Shown here: piece by piece, positions 13,091 through 25,316 of the stretch
Position numbering within the stretch: position 1 is the first letter of the stretch
How the letters are laid out: every line of letters begins with the position of its first letter
Program-made: the position numbers and the translations under genes
The notes under the pieces: model-generated
What the model saw: the letters and a program-made list of their open reading frames with translations, nothing else
What the model was told of the DNA's origin: nothing
The model's database searches: none
Source of the DNA: Glandiceps talaboti
Lineage: Eukaryota > Hemichordata > Enteropneusta > Spengelidae
Direction of reading: 5' to 3'
DNA length: 64,000 bases
Assembly (NCBI RefSeq): GCF_964340395.1
Contig: NC_135561.1
Span: 22,733,486 to 22,797,485 of the forward strand

Positions 13091-14853
13091 GCTGTACATG
13101 GCTGTAGTTGGCATGACTGTACTTGGCTGTAGTCACCATGACTGTACTTGGCTGTCGACATCATGACTGTACTTGGCTGTCGTCACCATACCCGTACTTG
13201 GCTGTATTCTTCATGACTGTACTTGGCTGTCGTCACCATAACTGCACTCGGCTGTAGTCGCCATGACTGTACTTGGCTGTCGTCGTCATGACTGTACTTG
13301 GCTGTCGTCACCATAACTGCACTTGGCTGTAGTCGTCATGACTGTACTCGGCTGTAGTCGTCATGACTGTACTTGGCTGTCGTAGTCATGACTGTACTTG
13401 GCTGTCGTCACCATAACTGTACTTGGCTGTATTCTTCATGACTGTACCTGTCTGTAGTCGTCATGACTGTACCTGTCTGTAGTCGTCATCACTGTACTTG
13501 GCTGTAGTCTTCATGACTGTACTTGGCTGTAGTCATCATGACTGTACCTGTCTGTAGTCGTCATGACTGTACCTGTCTGTAGTCGTCATGACTGTACCTG
13601 TCTGTAGTCGTCATGACTGTACCTGTCTGTTGTCGTCATGACTGTACTTGGCTGTAGTCGTCATGACTGTACCTGTCTGTTGTCATCATGACTGTACTTG
13701 GCTGTAGTCTTCATGACTGTACCTGTCTGTAGTCGTCATGACTGTACCTGTCTGTAGTCGTCATGACTGTACCTGTCTGTAGTCGTCATGACTGTACCTG
13801 TCTGTTGTCGTCATGACTGTACTTGGCTGTAGTCGTCATGACTGTACCTGTCAGTTGTCGTCATGACTGTACCTGTCTGTTGTCGTTATGACTGTACCTG
13901 TCTGTAGTCGTCATGACTGTACCTGTCTGTAGTCGTCATGACTGTACCTGTCTGTAGTCGTCATGACTGTACCTGTCTGTAGTCGTCATGACTGTACCTG
14001 TCTGTTGTCGTTATGACTGTACCTGTCTGTTGTCGTTATGACTGTACCTGTCTGTAGTCGTCATGACTGTACCTGTCTGTAGTCGTCATGACTGTACCTG
14101 TCTGTAGTCGTCATGACTGTACCTGTCTGTAGTCGTCATGACTGTACCTGTCTGTAGTCGTCATGACTGTACCTGTCTGTAGTCGTCATGACTGTACCTG
14201 TCTGTAGTCGTCATGACTGTACCTGTCTGTAGTCGTCATGACTGTACCTGTCTGTAGTCGTCATGACTGTACCTGTCTGTAGTCGTCATGACTGTACCTG
14301 TCTGTTGTCGTTATGACTGTACCTGTCTGTAGTCGTCATGACTGTACCTGTCTGTAGTCGTCATGACTGTACCTGTCTGTAGTCGTCATGACTGTACCTG
14401 TCTGTAGTCGTCATGACTGTACCTGTCTGTAGTCGTCATGACTGTACCTGTCTGTTGTCGTTATGACTGTACCTGTCTGTAGTCGTCATGACTGTACCTG
14501 TCTGTAGTCGTCATGACTGTACCTGTCTGTAGTCGTCATGACTGTACTTGGCTGTAGTCGTCATGACTGTACCTGTCTGTTGTCGTCATGGCTGTACCTG
14601 TCTGTAGTCGTCATGACTGTACCTGTCTGTAGTCGTCATTACTGTACCTGCCTGTAGTCGTCATGACTCTACCTGTCTGTAGTCGTCATGACTGTACCTG
14701 TCTGTAGTCATCATGACTGTACTTGGCTGTAGTCGTCATGACTGAACTTGGCTGTAGTCGTAATGACTGTACCTGTCTGTAGTCGTCATGACTGTACCTG
14801 TCTGTAGTCGTCATGACTGTACCTGTCTGTAGTCGTCATGACTGTACTTGGCT
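13091..14853. repeat. 25-bp minisatellite (copy 2)
   Basis: About 70 units. Early units are TTGGC-type; from about 13,440 onward the homogenised TGACTGTACCTGTCTGTAGT plus CGTCA type dominates. Each unit holds the 10-bp sequence GTCATGACTG with the palindrome TCATGA. Confidence 0.97.
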
Positions 14854-16385
14854 ATATAGTCGTCCAATCTGATTAAAATCCGATGTGGTGAAAGCGGCTA
14901 GATGTCCTTATTTACCTCTATTCATCGTGTTGTGACGTTTGTTTTGTTCGGAGTGATCGCCGCCTTCCCACATCTGAACCGGTGTAATCTACCATCCCGT
15001 TTGAATCTCGCGCTTTTGAATAGCCAATCAGGATGAGTGTTACGTTGGCAGCTTCAAACCCTTGAGAAATTGAAAAAAACAAGCAAACGAACTACCCAAC
15101 GTCAACACACTCAACACACGGCGCGCGATAACTCAAAGGTTTGCGACATATCTTACAGGGCTGGTCGGGAAAGTGTACGAATCGCCTTTGTTAACTAGTT
15201 GGACTATATGAAATTGATTGTACAGATAGATTTTATTTATAAAAGTTGACAGGATGTTTTGCAAACAGCAGGACACCACTTCCCATTAAAGGCCATTCCA
15301 ACGATTAGATCGGATGAAGTAACCATTTTCACTGGGTAGCAACATTGCAATTCAAATTGTAAAACATTTATAACTGTCTCTGCAAAACATAGTTTCAACG
15401 AGAAATTGTATTTACTAGTTCTCATGCTTTTTAGCCTTCAAGTTGTTTCTGTTGAGTCTATATATTCGCACGTTTCCGTAATTTATACACGTTGATTTTG
15501 ACTGTGACATCGCACCACGACATTGACGAACACGTTGACGAGTCGGCCACGCCTTTGACATGCATGTTTCAACTATTATCTACAAACATCTACAAATCCG
15601 TTTGGAATTACTAAACTATTGCTGAATAATTATTTCAGGCGACCGAACTTTTGATTTTCACGTTAATAGAAGGATTGAATCAACATCAGTTGAACGAGCA
15701 ACTTGTTGCTAGTGCCGAAATAAACGTTCGCAATACCACGCTATTTACGACAATTTAGTCCAAGTTTAGAGGTCACATCACGTCAAACATGTGACATCTC
15801 ATCGGTAATTTCCGGATTTACATTCGTATTAGTTTCAACATGGCCTAACTTAGAACCTTCGCGTAGGTGGATTTTGGCAACGGCCTCCCCACATAGTCTA
15901 TTCAAATCAATTATCATGAAGGTAGGTCCTTTAAACGTTGCGACTACGATTGAACGATCGGCTCTGATCATGTGCACGTACCTACTGTGCCTTCGTTAAC
16001 TATCGGGAAGTAAATATACACTGAGCTTGAGTCAAATTTAGGATCCTGACTACAATCTCCATAACCAATCAAGTTATGTCAAATTAGATAATCTCAAGTT
16101 CAAATAATCTTTACTACCAAATTGAATCCTTTCTCTTCATAATTGACCAATCATATGAAGGTCAATCCGTGACAAATTTAGACTAAATTTGTCACGGATT
16201 CTCCTACCTCAGAGTCAAGTCAGTAATATAGACTCGTGCACCGTCATGTAAGGCTAGTACAAACGAACCCCATCTTGTGACATATTCTTGTCCTTTTCAG
16301 TTGCGCTGACATTTACAACCATGTACGTTAACGAAGTCATCAGCTTGCTATGAACAAAGTTCAACTTTCCTTTCTTCGCTGTGTA
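14854..16385. other. Non-tandem region without a recognisable gene
   Basis: About 1.5 kb of mostly unique sequence. Its left end (14866-15000, AATCTGATTAAAATCCGATG...GTGATCGCCGCCTTCCCAC) is related to the inverted-repeat element at 39093-39306. A perfect hairpin lies at 16164-16200. Short frames (15237-15425, 15783-15977, both minus) match nothing I recognise. Confidence 0.6.
16164..16200. repeat. Perfect 18-bp hairpin with 1-nt loop
   Basis: AATCCGTGACAAATTTAG at 16164-16181 is followed by A and then its exact reverse complement at 16183-16200. Confidence 0.9.
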
Positions 16386-16388
16386 AAT

Positions 16389-16503
<115 letters not shown>

Positions 16504-16505
16504 GT

Positions 16506-16676
16506 AGTACTTTCAATTCTCGTAATTACGACTTTTCGATTCTCGTAATTACGACTTTTTTCTCGTAATTACGACTTTTCAATCCTCGTAATTACGACTT
16601 TTCAATCCTCGTAATTACGACTTTTCGATTCTCGTAATTACGAGAATCGTAAAGACATTTCGATTCTCGTAATTAC
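16506..16676. repeat. Short tandem array around CGTAATTACG (left arm)
   Basis: About seven units of TCTCGTAATTACGACTTTTC, each centred on the 10-bp palindrome CGTAATTACG. The reverse-complement orientation of this array is at 19445-19938, forming the outer arms of the 16.5-19.95 kb inverted structure. Confidence 0.9.
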
Positions 16677-16871
16677 GTCGCAATTCTCCGTTAAGTTGAT
16701 ATCTAACTGGAAAAATCGCACTGCCATTTTAAGCTCATGTTATAAGCAACAGCTGAGTTCTCAACAACACCCGATCATCGGGTAGTAACTGAACACTCTA
16801 ATATAAGTCCAGTGAAATTACATAACACCTATAGGTTAAAAAAAGAAATGGCAATGAAATAACGTGTTCAC

Positions 16872-17251
16872 ATATGTACACACATTATGGTGGCCCAGGG
16901 CTGCCATACATTATATGCGAATTGTTTTGATAGAAAATTAATAAAATTAAGAAAAAAGATTAAAATATTTAAAAAAAATAAAGATAGAATTAAAATAAAA
17001 GTAGAATGAAATGAATGTGAAATGAAAACAAAATCAAAATTAAAAGGAAAGTAAAAGTAAAGTGAAAGCAAAAGTAAAATAGAAAGAAAAGTAAAAATAA
17101 AAGTAAAATAAAGTAAAATTAAAACAAAAGTGCAATAGAAATAAAAGTAAAATGAAAGTAAAATGAAAACAAAAATAAAATAGAAATAAAAGTAAAAGTA
17201 AAATAAAAATGAAATGAAAACAAAAATAAAATTAAAATAAAATTAAAATCA

Positions 17252-17287
<36 letters not shown>

Positions 17288-17440
17288 AAAAAAATTAGTG
17301 GCAGTTCTGGTCCGCAATGGCCCACAGCTGCCATAGACCAGCATTCCTTGCGATCTCAACGGCACTACTGAAAGTGCTGTATACATATAGCGCCCCCAAG
17401 GGCGAGAGCCTGAATATGAGTATGAGGCTGACCTTACGTC
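16872..17440 (+). mobile_element. Left arm of a large inverted repeat
   Basis: CCCAGGGCTGCCATACATTA at 16894, a purine-rich A/G tract (about 16930-17285), and then GGCAGTTCTGGTCCGCAATG at 17300 onward all recur as reverse complement, in reverse order, at about 18068-18600. The arms are roughly 550 bp with a loop of about 630 bp. This suggests a fold-back or MITE-like element or a rearranged transposon. Confidence 0.8.
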
Positions 17441-17519
17441 GCTCATCATGCATCACCGGTAGGCATTTTACTGTACATGGCGCTGTGTCGGTCAAGCTTA
17501 TGGAAGGAGGATGAGTTTC

Positions 17520-17690
17520 TCAAAGGAGATTTGATGAAATATGTGAGACTAGGGCTCCAGCGAATGGAGATTCTTGATTTTGTGAGCAGGGACTACCCTC
17601 AGTATGCCTAGAGTGTGCGAACTTTGGATAGACGTATGCGATGGCGGAGGCGGAACTTGGAAGGGAACTCCGAACACCATCAATGTTAAA
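17520..17690 (+). pseudogene. Fragment resembling a transposon-encoded helix-turn-helix region
   Basis: Translation gives LMKYVRLGLQRMEILDFVSR, then DYPQYA, a stop, and SVRTLDRRMRWRRR. This recalls the 'LGL...EI...L......IS.RTL.R.L...gl.RR' stretch of integrase-like proteins carried by animal transposons. It has an in-frame stop, no catalytic domain nearby, and lies in the loop between the inverted arms. The assignment is tentative. Confidence 0.35.
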
Positions 17691-17709
17691 TACGTGTATG
17701 ACTGTGACA

Positions 17710-18010
17710 TTGCGTTTACCATGTAACCAACTATGGGTTGTTAGATCAAGTTTGTTAATAAGTGGAAATATTTTTCCACGCTGGTTCAGACTTGATCATT
17801 TTTCTGGTATTAATAAATTGGTTTGAAGGTCAGTTAGCCACATGACCAGTTTGTTAAGGTAATTGACCCTAGTATTAGCGTAAATTAGCAGGGAAGACAT
17901 TGGCAATACGTCCCCGGGGTGATACCTAGTTGACCCTTCTTTTAAGACGTTTTGGACCGGCTGTCCTTCATCAGTCGTAGTTCTGTCTAACGAGACAGTG
18001 TTCTCGCTTT
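17710..18010 (-). mobile_element. Retroelement-like segment, minus-strand copy, with hammerhead-like core
   Basis: On the minus strand this reads like 18830-19130 in the plus direction, including CTGATGAAGG, AACGTCTTAAAAGAAGG, GGGTCAA, TGGCTAACTGACC and TTGATC. It contains CTGATGA (17974-17968), then AAAA where a hammerhead needs GAAA, then ACGTC...GACGT. Such motifs are known from Penelope-like elements; the family here is inferred. Confidence 0.5.
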
Positions 18011-18067
18011 TATTTGGCTTAAAATTCAATTTTAAAATTAAATTCAAAGTTAGCCAGATTCAGCCTC

Positions 18068-18600
18068 ATATTCAGTCTCATAATCACACTCTCGCCTTTG
18101 AGGGCGCTACATGTATACAGCACTTTCAGTGGCGCCGTTGAGATCGCAAGGAATGCTGGTCTATGGCAGCTGTGGGCCATTGCGGACCAGAACTGCCAGT
18201 AATTTTTTTAATTTTTTTTTTTTTTTTTTTTTTAATTTTGATTTCATTTTACTTTTGTTTTCATTTTACTTTTAATTTGATTTCTATTTTACCTTTGTTT
18301 TCATTTTACTTTTATTTCTATTGCACTTTTGTTTTAATTTTACTTTACTTTTATTTTTACTTTTATTTGTATTTTACTTTTGCTTTCACTTTACTTTTAC
18401 TTTCCTTTTAATTTTGATTCTGTGTTCATTTCACTTTCATTTTTATTTCATTTTACTTTTGTTTTAATTCTATCTTTATTTTTTATTTATTTATTTTTTT
18501 TAAAAATATTTTAATCTTTTTTCTTCATTTTATTAATGTTTTTATCTAAACAGTTCGCATATAATATATGGCAGCCCTGGGCCACCATACACACATATAC
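18068..18600 (-). mobile_element. Right arm of the large inverted repeat
   Basis: Reverse complement of 16872-17440: GCGCCGTTGAGATCGCAAGG at 18131, CATTGCGGACCAGAACTGCC at 18178, a T-rich pyrimidine tract, and CAGCCCTGGGCCACCATA at about 18572. Confidence 0.8.
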
Positions 18601-18829
18601 TGGATGCAACAAGAAGTTAGTAGGTTCACTGCAATGTTTAAACAGACAATCTGTCAATGAACTTAGCCAAATAATAAACACAAAACAAGAATTCCAGAAC
18701 AACAAGAATTCTTCATCAGCAAAGAATTTGTTCAAATAATGGAGTCCAATATTAAACATATAGATATTCTTCTGAAATTCGGACACAACTCCAACTTATA
18801 TCCAATGATGAAGATGTAGGGAAACTGTC

Positions 18830-19130
18830 CAATACAAGACAGGATTACGACTGATGAAGGTTCCTAACGGCCGGTCCGAAACGTCTTAAAAGAAGGATCA
18901 ATAAAGTTTCTATCTGGGGACGTCTCGCCAATGCCTTCCTACTAACACCCTGATATACCAGGGTCAATAACCTCGACAAACCGGTCACTTGGCTAACTGA
19001 CCCTCAAACCAATATTATTATACCATACCAAATGCATATACTAGTATTCAATTATTTATCAACCGTGGAAAAGGTCTCCACGCATTTTAAAACTTGATCG
19101 AACGACCTACGGTGCCACGTTATTGAAAAA
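18830..19130 (+). mobile_element. Retroelement-like segment, plus-strand copy
   Basis: Inverted partner of 17710-18010, sharing GACTGATGAAGG, CGTCTTAAAAGAAGG, GGGTCAATAACC, TTGGCTAACTGACCCTCAAA and ACTTGATCGAAC. The two copies flank the right arm of the large inverted repeat. Confidence 0.55.
18848..18927 (+). ncRNA. Candidate type I hammerhead ribozyme (degraded stem II)
   Basis: The core order matches a type I hammerhead: CGA, CTGATGA (18851-18857), GAAA (18878-18881), stem III ACGTC (18881-18885) with GACGT (18919-18923), C at the cleavage position (18924), then TCG, which pairs with the CGA before the core. Stem II is poor (GG/CC only) and the stem III loop is long at about 33 nt, so activity is uncertain. 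Confidence 0.4.
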
Positions 19131-19444
19131 ACCGTATAAATCTGATTTACCTTAATGAAGAAAATTCTAAACTAAAGTTGTGAATTTTACCAAATATCAG
19201 ATGGTAAATACTATTTTCTTCAATTTCAAATCCATTATTGATTCATTTTGCCGACATATAATGAAAGAATATTCTTCGCTGTTTTAATGTACTCGAGTTT
19301 TTTTTAAAGAAACGAAAAACGCAATCAAATCATACAAACCGGTTACCGTGTCAAACACTCTATAGTACATCTGCTTAGTACATCAAAATGATAAGATTCG
19401 TGTCTGAACAATTCAAAAATTGAAAAATAACAAACAATAAAAAA

Positions 19445-19938
19445 TCATAATTTCATAATTACGACAATCAAAAAGTCGTAATTACGAGAATCGAAAAGTA
19501 GTAATTACGAGAATCGAAAAGTCGTAATTACGAGAATCGAAAAGTCGTAATTACGAGAATTAAAAAGTCGTAATTACGAGAATCGAAAAGTCGTAATTAC
19601 GAGAATTAAAAAGTCGTAATTACGAGAATTAAAAAGTCGTAATTACGAGAATCAAAAAGTCGTTTACGAGAATCGAAAAGTCGTAATTACGAGAATCGAA
19701 AAGTCGTAATTACGAGAATCAAAAAGTCGTAATTACGAGAATCGAAAAGTCGTAATTACGAGAATTAAAAAGTCGTAATTACGAGAATTGAAAAGTCGTA
19801 ATTACGAGAAAAAAGTCGTAATTACGAGAAAAAAGTAGTAATTACGAGAATCGAAAAGTCGTAATTACGAGAATTGAAAACTCGTAATTACGGGAAAAAA
19901 GTCGTAATTACGAGAATTGAAATCTCGTAATTACGAGA
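19445..19938. repeat. Short tandem array around CGTAATTACG (right arm)
   Basis: About 22 units of AAAAGTCGTAATTACGAGAA with TCG/TTA variants, the reverse complement of the array at 16506-16676. Confidence 0.93.
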
Positions 19939-20959
19939 TTTTAAATTTTATTTTTTTCCTTACAACTTGGCACTAATACGCTTCCGTAAAATACTTTATG
20001 GCTAAATTCCACATTGACATGTTGAGGGTACTGCAGTCCGGTCACTGTTTGCAATTGACTGAACTCAAACTATGTCTAAAGTTCTTCAGAATCAACAAGT
20101 CATGGCTGGCTGCTATTGTAAGAGCGTAAGTTTATATGTACTCCATGTACATATATGTTCATATACACTTTAGCTAATATAGTGGTGAACATACCGGTTG
20201 CACTAGTCCATTCAATAGAAAGACTGTTTAATCCAGTATACACAATCAACCTATCATGCCTATTGTATGTAGCATCTTTTCATGTCACAGTTTCTCAATT
20301 TTAAGTCAGCGAAGATACATCATGCATTAGTAGTGGCAGAGTTATCGGATGAAGTGCAATGTATAATACATGTCTGAAAAAAGAAATATCTTGAATTATT
20401 TTTCTGTTCACACACAAAATCGAGAGTAAAGCTAGATTTGGGCTTTGTTAAGGCTTACACCCATGTGACAAAATAGCATTACATGTGTGTGGGCCAAAGA
20501 TATTGTTACAGTATTGAAATGGATAGGTAAACATTTCTTTGATATAGCTTAGACATGCTTTTAAATAAGAAACATAATAGTATTAATTTTCAAAAAGACG
20601 TCTGTAGGTGAAAGATACTGAAGTGAAATGATAGGTAAACAGTTGTTTTTGGTATAGCTTACACATGCTTGGTTGACCTAGCCTGTTAATGAGTTATTCA
20701 CTACTTCATAATCATGATGATATGGATTATAAGACTGGAACAAATATGTTTAAGAAATTAAATCTAGATGATTAAAACACGTGCATTTTGAGTGCATCAA
20801 CATAACGTTCAACAAGAGTATTTTCAAACCTATGAGGGGGGAGGGGGCTCTGAACAATTGTTATGGTATACAAACGAGGAAGAAACGCCCCTATTGGATA
20901 GTAATAGTTATTATAACAAAGGAAAAACAAATAAAGTTTCTTTGTTGTGTTTAATTTGT
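19939..20959. other. Non-tandem region, no gene seen
   Basis: About 1 kb of AT-rich sequence. The two segments 20520-20600 and 20615-20680 share GGTAAACA, GATATAGCTTA(G)ACATGCTT and similar words, suggesting an old duplication. Confidence 0.6.
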
Positions 20960-23900
20960 TGAAAACTAGCCATAACAATGAAGCAGTGATTTGAAATCTA
21001 GCCATAACATATGAATCATTGATTTGAAATCTAACCACAACAAATGAAGCATTGATTTGAAATTTAGCCATAACAAATGAAGCATTGATTTGAAATCTAG
21101 CCATAACAGATGAAGTATTGATTCCAAATCTAGCCATAACAGATGAAGCATTGGTTTGTTATCTAGCCATAACAAATGAAGCATTGATTTCAAATCTAGC
21201 CATAACAGATGAAGCATTGGTTTGTTATCTAGCCATAACAGATGAAGCATTGGTTTGTTATCTAGCCATAACAAATGGAGCCTTGATTTCAAATCTAGCC
21301 ATTAAAATAAAGCATTGATTTGAAATCTATCCATAACAAAAGAAGCATTGATTTCAATTTTTAGATCTAGCCATAACAAAAGAAGCATTGATTTTAGATC
21401 TAGCCATAACAAATGAAGCATTGATTTGAAATCTAGTCATAACAAATGAAGCATTGATTTGAAATCTAGCCATAACAGATGAAGCATTGATTTGAAATCT
21501 AGTCATAACAAATGAAGCATTGATTTGAAATCTAGCCATAAATGTAAAGCATTGACTTGAAATCTAGCCATAACAAATGAAGCATTGATTTGAAATCTAG
21601 CCATAACAGATGAAGCATTGATTTGAAATCTAGCCATAACAAATGAAGCATTGATTTGAAATCTAGCCATAACAAATGAAGCATTGATTTGAAATCTAGC
21701 CATAACAGATGAAGCATTGATTTGAAATCTAGCCATAAATGTAAAGCATTGACTTGAAATATAGCCATAACAGATGAAGCATTGATTTGAAATCTAGCCA
21801 TAACAGATGAAGCATTGATTTGAAATCTAGCCATAACAAATGAAGCATTGATTTGAAATCTAGCCATAAATGTAAAGCATTGACTTGAAATCTAGCCATA
21901 ACAAATGAAGCATTGATTTGAAAACTAGCCATAACAGATGAAGCATTGATTTGAAATTTAGCCATAACAAATAAAGCATTGATTTGAAATATAGCCATAA
22001 CAAATGAAGCATTGATTTGAAATCTAGCCATAACAAATGAAGCATTGATTTGAAATCTAGCCATAACAGATGAAGCATTGATTTGAAATCTAGCCACAAC
22101 AAATGAAGCATTGATTTGAAATTTAGCCATAACAGATGAAGCATTGATTTGAAATATAGCCATAACAGATGAAGCATTGATTCCAAATCTAGCCATAACA
22201 GATGAAGCATTGATTTGAAATCTAGCCATAACAGATGAAGCATTGATTTCAAATCTAGCCACAACAAATAAAGCGTTGATTTGAAATCTAGCCATAACAA
22301 ATAAAGCATTGATTTGAAATCTAGCCATAACAGATGAAGCATTGATTTGAAATATAGCCATAACAGATGAAGCATTGATTCCAAATCTAGCCATAACAGA
22401 TGAAGCATTGATTTGAAATCTAGCCATAACAGATGAAGCATTGATTTGAAATCGAGCCACAACAAATGAAGCATTGATTTGAAATCTAGCCATAACAGAT
22501 GAAGCATTGATTTGAAATCTAGCCATAACAGATGAAGCATTGATTTGAAATCTAGCCATAACAGATGAAGCATTGATTTGAAATCTAGCCATAACAAATG
22601 AAGCATTGATTTGAAATCTAGCCATAACAGATTTGAAATCTAGCCACAACAAATGAAGCATTGATTTGAAATTTAGCCATAACAAATGAAGCATTGATTT
22701 GAAATCTAGCCATAACAAATGAAGCTTTGATTTGAAATCTAGCCATAACAGTTAAAGCATTGATTCCAAATCTAGCCATAACAAATGAAGCATTGATTTG
22801 AAATCTAGCCATAACAAATGAAGCATTGATTTCGAAACTAGCCATAACAGATGAAGCATTGACTTGAAATCTAGCCATAATTGATGAAGCATTGATTTGA
22901 AATCTAGCCATAACAAATGAAGCATTGATTTCAATTTTTAGATCTAGCCATAACAAAAGAAGCATTGATTTTAGATCTAGCCATAACAAATGAAGCATTG
23001 ATTTGAAATCTAGTCATAACAAATGAAGCATTGATTTGAAATATAGCCATAACAGATGAAGTATTGATTTGAAATCTAGCCATAATTGATGAAGCATTGA
23101 TTTGAAATCTAGCCATAACAGATGAAGCATTGATTTGAAATCTAACCATAATTGATGAAGCATTGATTTGAAATCTAGTCATAACAGATGAAGCATTGAT
23201 TTCAAATCTAGTCATAATAAATAAAGCGTTGATTTGAAATCTAGCCATAACAAATGAGGCATTGATTTCAAATCTAGCCATAACATATGAATCATTGATT
23301 TGAAATCTAGCCATAACAGATGAAGCATTGATTTCAAATCTAGTCATAACAAATGAGGCATTGATTTGAAATCTAGCCATAACATATGAAGCATTGATTT
23401 CAAATCTAGTCATAACAAATGAAGCATTGATTTGAAATCTAGCCATAACAAATGAAGCATTGATTTGAAATCTAGTCATAACAAATGAAGCATTGATTTG
23501 AAATCTAGCCATAATAGATGAAGCATTGATTTGAAATCGAGCCATAACAAATGAAGCATTGATTTCAAATCTAGTCATAACAGATGAAGCATTGATTTGA
23601 AATCTAGTCATAACAAATAAAGCATTTATTTCAAATCTAGCCATAACAGATGAAGCATTTATTTCAAATTTAGCCATGACAAATAAAGCATTGATTTGAA
23701 ATCTAGCCATAACAGATGAAGCATTGATTTGAAATCTAGCCATAACAGATGAAGCATTGATTTGAAATCTAGCCATAACAAATGAAGCATTGATTTGAAA
23801 TCTAGCCATAACAAATGAAGCATTGATTTGAAATCTAGCCATAACAAATAAAGCATTGATTTGAAATCTAGCCATAACATATGAGTCATTGATTTGAAAT

Positions 23901-24985
23901 CTAGCCATAACAGATGAAGCATTGATTTGAAATCGAGCCATAACAAATGAAGCATTGATTTCAAATCTAGTCATAACAGATGAAGCATTGATTTGAAATC
24001 TAGTCATAACAAATAAAGCATTTATTTCAAATCTAGCCATAACATATGAAGCATTTATTTCAAATTTAGCCATAACAAATAAAGCATTGATTTGAAATCT
24101 AGTCATAACAAATAAAGCATTTATTTCAAATCTAGCCATAACATATGAAGCATTTATTTCAAATTTAGCCATAACAAATAAAGCATTGATTTGAAATCTA
24201 GCCATAACAGATGAAGCATTGATTTGAAATCTAGCCATAACAAATAAAGCATTGACTTGAAATCTAGCCATAACAAATGAAGCATTGATTTCAAATCTAG
24301 TCATAACAGATGAAGCATTGATTTGAAATCTAGTCATAACAAATAAAGCATTTATTTCAAATCTAGCCATAACAGATGAAGCATTTATTTCAAATTTAGC
24401 CATAATAAATAAAGCATTGATTTGAAATCTAGCCATAACAAATGAAGCATTGACTTGAAATCTAGCCATAATTTATGAAGCATTGATTTGAAATCTAGCC
24501 ATAACAAATGAAGCATTGACTTGAAATCTAGCCATAATTTATGAAGCATTGATTTGAAATCTAGCCATAACAAATGAAGCATTGATTTGAAATCTAGCCA
24601 TAACAAATAAAGCATTGATTTGAAATCTAGCCATAACAGATGAAGCATTGATTTGAAATCTAGTCATAACAGATGAAGCATTGATTTCAAATCTAGTCAT
24701 AATAAATAAAGCATTGATTTGAAATCTAACAATAACAGATGAAGCATTGATTTGAAATCTAGCCATAACAGATGAAGCATTGATTTGAAATCTAGCCATA
24801 ACAAATAAAGCATTGACTTGAAATCTAGCCATAATTTATGAAGCATTGATTTGAAATCTAGCCATAACAAATGAAGCATTGATTTGAAATCTAGTCATAA
24901 CAAATAAAGCATTTATTTCAAATCTAACAATAACAGATGAAGCATTGATTTCAAATCTAGTCATAACAAATGAAGCATTGATCAT
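20960..24985. repeat. 33-bp minisatellite array
   Basis: About 120 units of CTAGCCATAACAAATGAAGC plus ATTGATTTGAAAT. Since 33 bp is 11 codons, minus-strand frames stay open for hundreds of codons (up to 512, repeating MARFQINASFV). The frame is explained by periodicity; no start context, introns or non-repeat domain support a gene. Confidence 0.97.
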
Positions 24986-25316
24986 AAAACAATGGCTCAT
25001 TAGAATTATAATCGATTAGTACCGATTGTCTTTGTCGTTCATTTATTCCTTTTATTACATTGTTATCTGACAATTAAACCACACATATTTTGATTATTAG
25101 AAGTAAAAAAGTAGTTCAATTGAAAATGGCCCTTCCAACTAATGAGCCCGTATTTGAATCACAATGAAGGTAATATCTTACAAAGGATCGGAATCAGTGA
25201 AGTACAATAACAATGAAACTAGGCTCTATGAATATTAATGATAAAACGTGTCAAAAGGTCACTAAGAAACCTGTTATCAGTTTGAATCCAGGTGTATTTT
25301 GATATCTTAACTATCA
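24986..25316. other. Non-tandem spacer, no gene seen
   Basis: About 330 bp of AT-rich sequence between the 33-bp and 56-bp arrays, with nothing recognised. Confidence 0.6.

Noticed and set aside
15237-15977. Two short minus-strand frames in the non-tandem region
   Set aside because: 62 and 64 codons, no recognised motif, no splice partners or supporting context.
22931-24469. 512-codon minus-strand reading frame and its neighbours
   Set aside because: The 33-bp repeat keeps 11-codon periodicity; no non-repeat domain or gene structure supports it.
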